DNA of 6,160 nt from an uncultured Bacillota bacterium (GTDB taxonomy: Bacteria > Bacillota > Clostridia > Peptostreptococcales > Anaerovoracaceae): positions 1 through 6,160 of the forward strand of contig CASEFF010000100.1 in the NCBI GenBank assembly GCA_949287115.1. Direction: 5' to 3'. Each line of letters starts with the position of its first letter. Within the stretch, counting starts at the first letter, position 1. The notes under the pieces are model-generated. The model was not told the origin of the DNA and ran no database searches. It saw nothing but the letters and a program-made list of their open reading frames with translations. Below, in pieces: positions 5,451 through 6,160 of this stretch. Position numbers and translations under genes: made by a program.

Positions 5451-6160
5451 ATGGTAAAGCTGGAGCGTGTGAACAAGTATTTCAACAGGAACAGGAAAAA
5501 CGAGATCCATGTCATAAACGAGACGACTCTCAGTATGGAGGAAAAAGGTCTCGTGGCGCTGCTGGGACCCAGCGGATGCGGCAAGACAACGCTGCTGAAC
5601 GCCATAGGAGGGCTCGACAGGGTGGACAGCGGCGATATATATGTCAACGGTCAGAAGATCACTGGACGGTTATCGTCAAGCGTAGATAAGATAAGAAACC
5701 TCAATGTGGGGTACGTGTTCCAGAACTACAACCTGGTCGACAACATGACGGTGTTCGACAATGTGGCGATAGCCCTCAGGATGGTGGGCGTAAAGGATAA
5801 GGACGAGATAACGGAAAAGGTCAACTACGTTCTTGAAAAAGTCGGCATGTACAGGTACAGGAACAGGTACGCCGATATGCTCTCGGGCGGAGAACGCCAG
5901 AGGGTCGGTATAGCGAGAGCCATCGTAAAGGATCCGGCTGTCGTCATAGCCGATGAGCCTACAGGTAATCTGGACAGCAGGAATACCCTTGAGGTCATGA
6001 ACATAATAAAGGCCATATCGGAGGAGAAGCTGGTGATCCTGGTGACCCACGAAGAAGATCTGGCGGAGTTTTATGCGTCCAGGATAATAAGGCTCCTTGA
6101 CGGCAGGGTCATATCCGATGAACGCAACGACGGTGCGGAAGATCTCGATTATCGTCTCGA
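5451..6160 (+). CDS. MacB/LolD-type ABC ATPase, cut by the window edge, probably fused to a permease
   Basis: The open frame gives 236 complete codons from the ATG at 5451 and is still open at the right edge, so the C-terminus is missing. The visible part is a complete ABC ATPase: Walker A GPSGCGKTT (39-47), Q-loop Q91, signature LSGGE (144-148), Walker B VVIADE (164-169, catalytic E169), D-loop NLDS (173-176) and switch H200. The YVFQNYNLVDNMTVFDNV segment and EPTGNLDS are typical of the LolD/MacB/BceA group. The ATPase ends near residue 222; the chain continues through a polar linker (NDGAEDLDYRL) rather than stopping, which suggests a fusion to a permease like its upstream neighbour. It starts two bp after the upstream stop with its own GGAGG, so the two genes are co-transcribed and probably coupled. 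The partner protein is most likely the preceding fused transporter; substrate is unknown. Confidence 0.88.
   Translation, partial: MVKLERVNKYFNRNRKNEIHVINETTLSMEEKGLVALLGPSGCGKTTLLNAIGGLDRVDSGDIYVNGQKITGRLSSSVDKIRNLNVGYVFQNYNLVDNMTVFDNVAIALRMVGVKDKDEITEKVNYVLEKVGMYRYRNRYADMLSGGERQRVGIARAIVKDPAVVIADEPTGNLDSRNTLEVMNIIKAISEEKLVILVTHEEDLAEFYASRIIRLLDGRVISDERNDGAEDLDYRL

Overview
The window looks like a chromosomal stretch of a Gram-positive, probably anaerobic Bacillota (Clostridia-type) bacterium. Support for this: strong AGGAGG-type ribosome binding sites, GTG starts on two of four genes, a Clc antiporter carrying a C-terminal RCK_C/TrkA-C domain, a flavoprotein of the HI0933/BaiN ('aminoacetone oxidase family') type with the GSGQCNVT motif, and a tandem of MacB-like ABC transporter genes. 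G+C is about half, yet the rightward genes strongly prefer ATA for isoleucine and AGG for arginine. The genus cannot be named from this evidence.

Layout. Positions 1-199 are non-coding. They hold a well-formed intrinsic terminator for the leftward flavoprotein gene and, beyond it, a near-consensus sigma-A-type promoter (TTGACA-N18-TATTAT) firing leftward out of the window. The flavoprotein gene (200-1396, minus strand) and a Clc-family H+/Cl- antiporter gene (1513-3078, plus strand) diverge from a 116-bp spacer with a candidate promoter for each; the flavoprotein mRNA may be leaderless. A hairpin follows the Clc gene. A new promoter (extended -10, TGGTATAAT) then drives a 745-residue fused ABC ATPase-permease (3211-5448). 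Two bp after its stop, with its own Shine-Dalgarno, begins a second MacB/LolD-type ABC ATPase (from 5451) that runs off the right edge and is probably also fused to a permease.

How the genes work together. The two ABC genes clearly form an operon and probably one transporter or mechanotransmission machine at the cytoplasmic membrane. Both ATPase domains carry every catalytic motif. The extracytoplasmic domain of the first protein is large, very acidic and free of cysteine; its substrate cannot be told from sequence. The Clc antiporter and the flavoprotein are separate units with no evident functional tie to the ABC pair. No RNA genes, CRISPR arrays, insertion sequences or phage genes were seen. 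The least-explained signals are two dyads in the ABC promoter region: a 17-bp imperfect palindrome over the -35 position and a 13-bp perfect one over the start codon.
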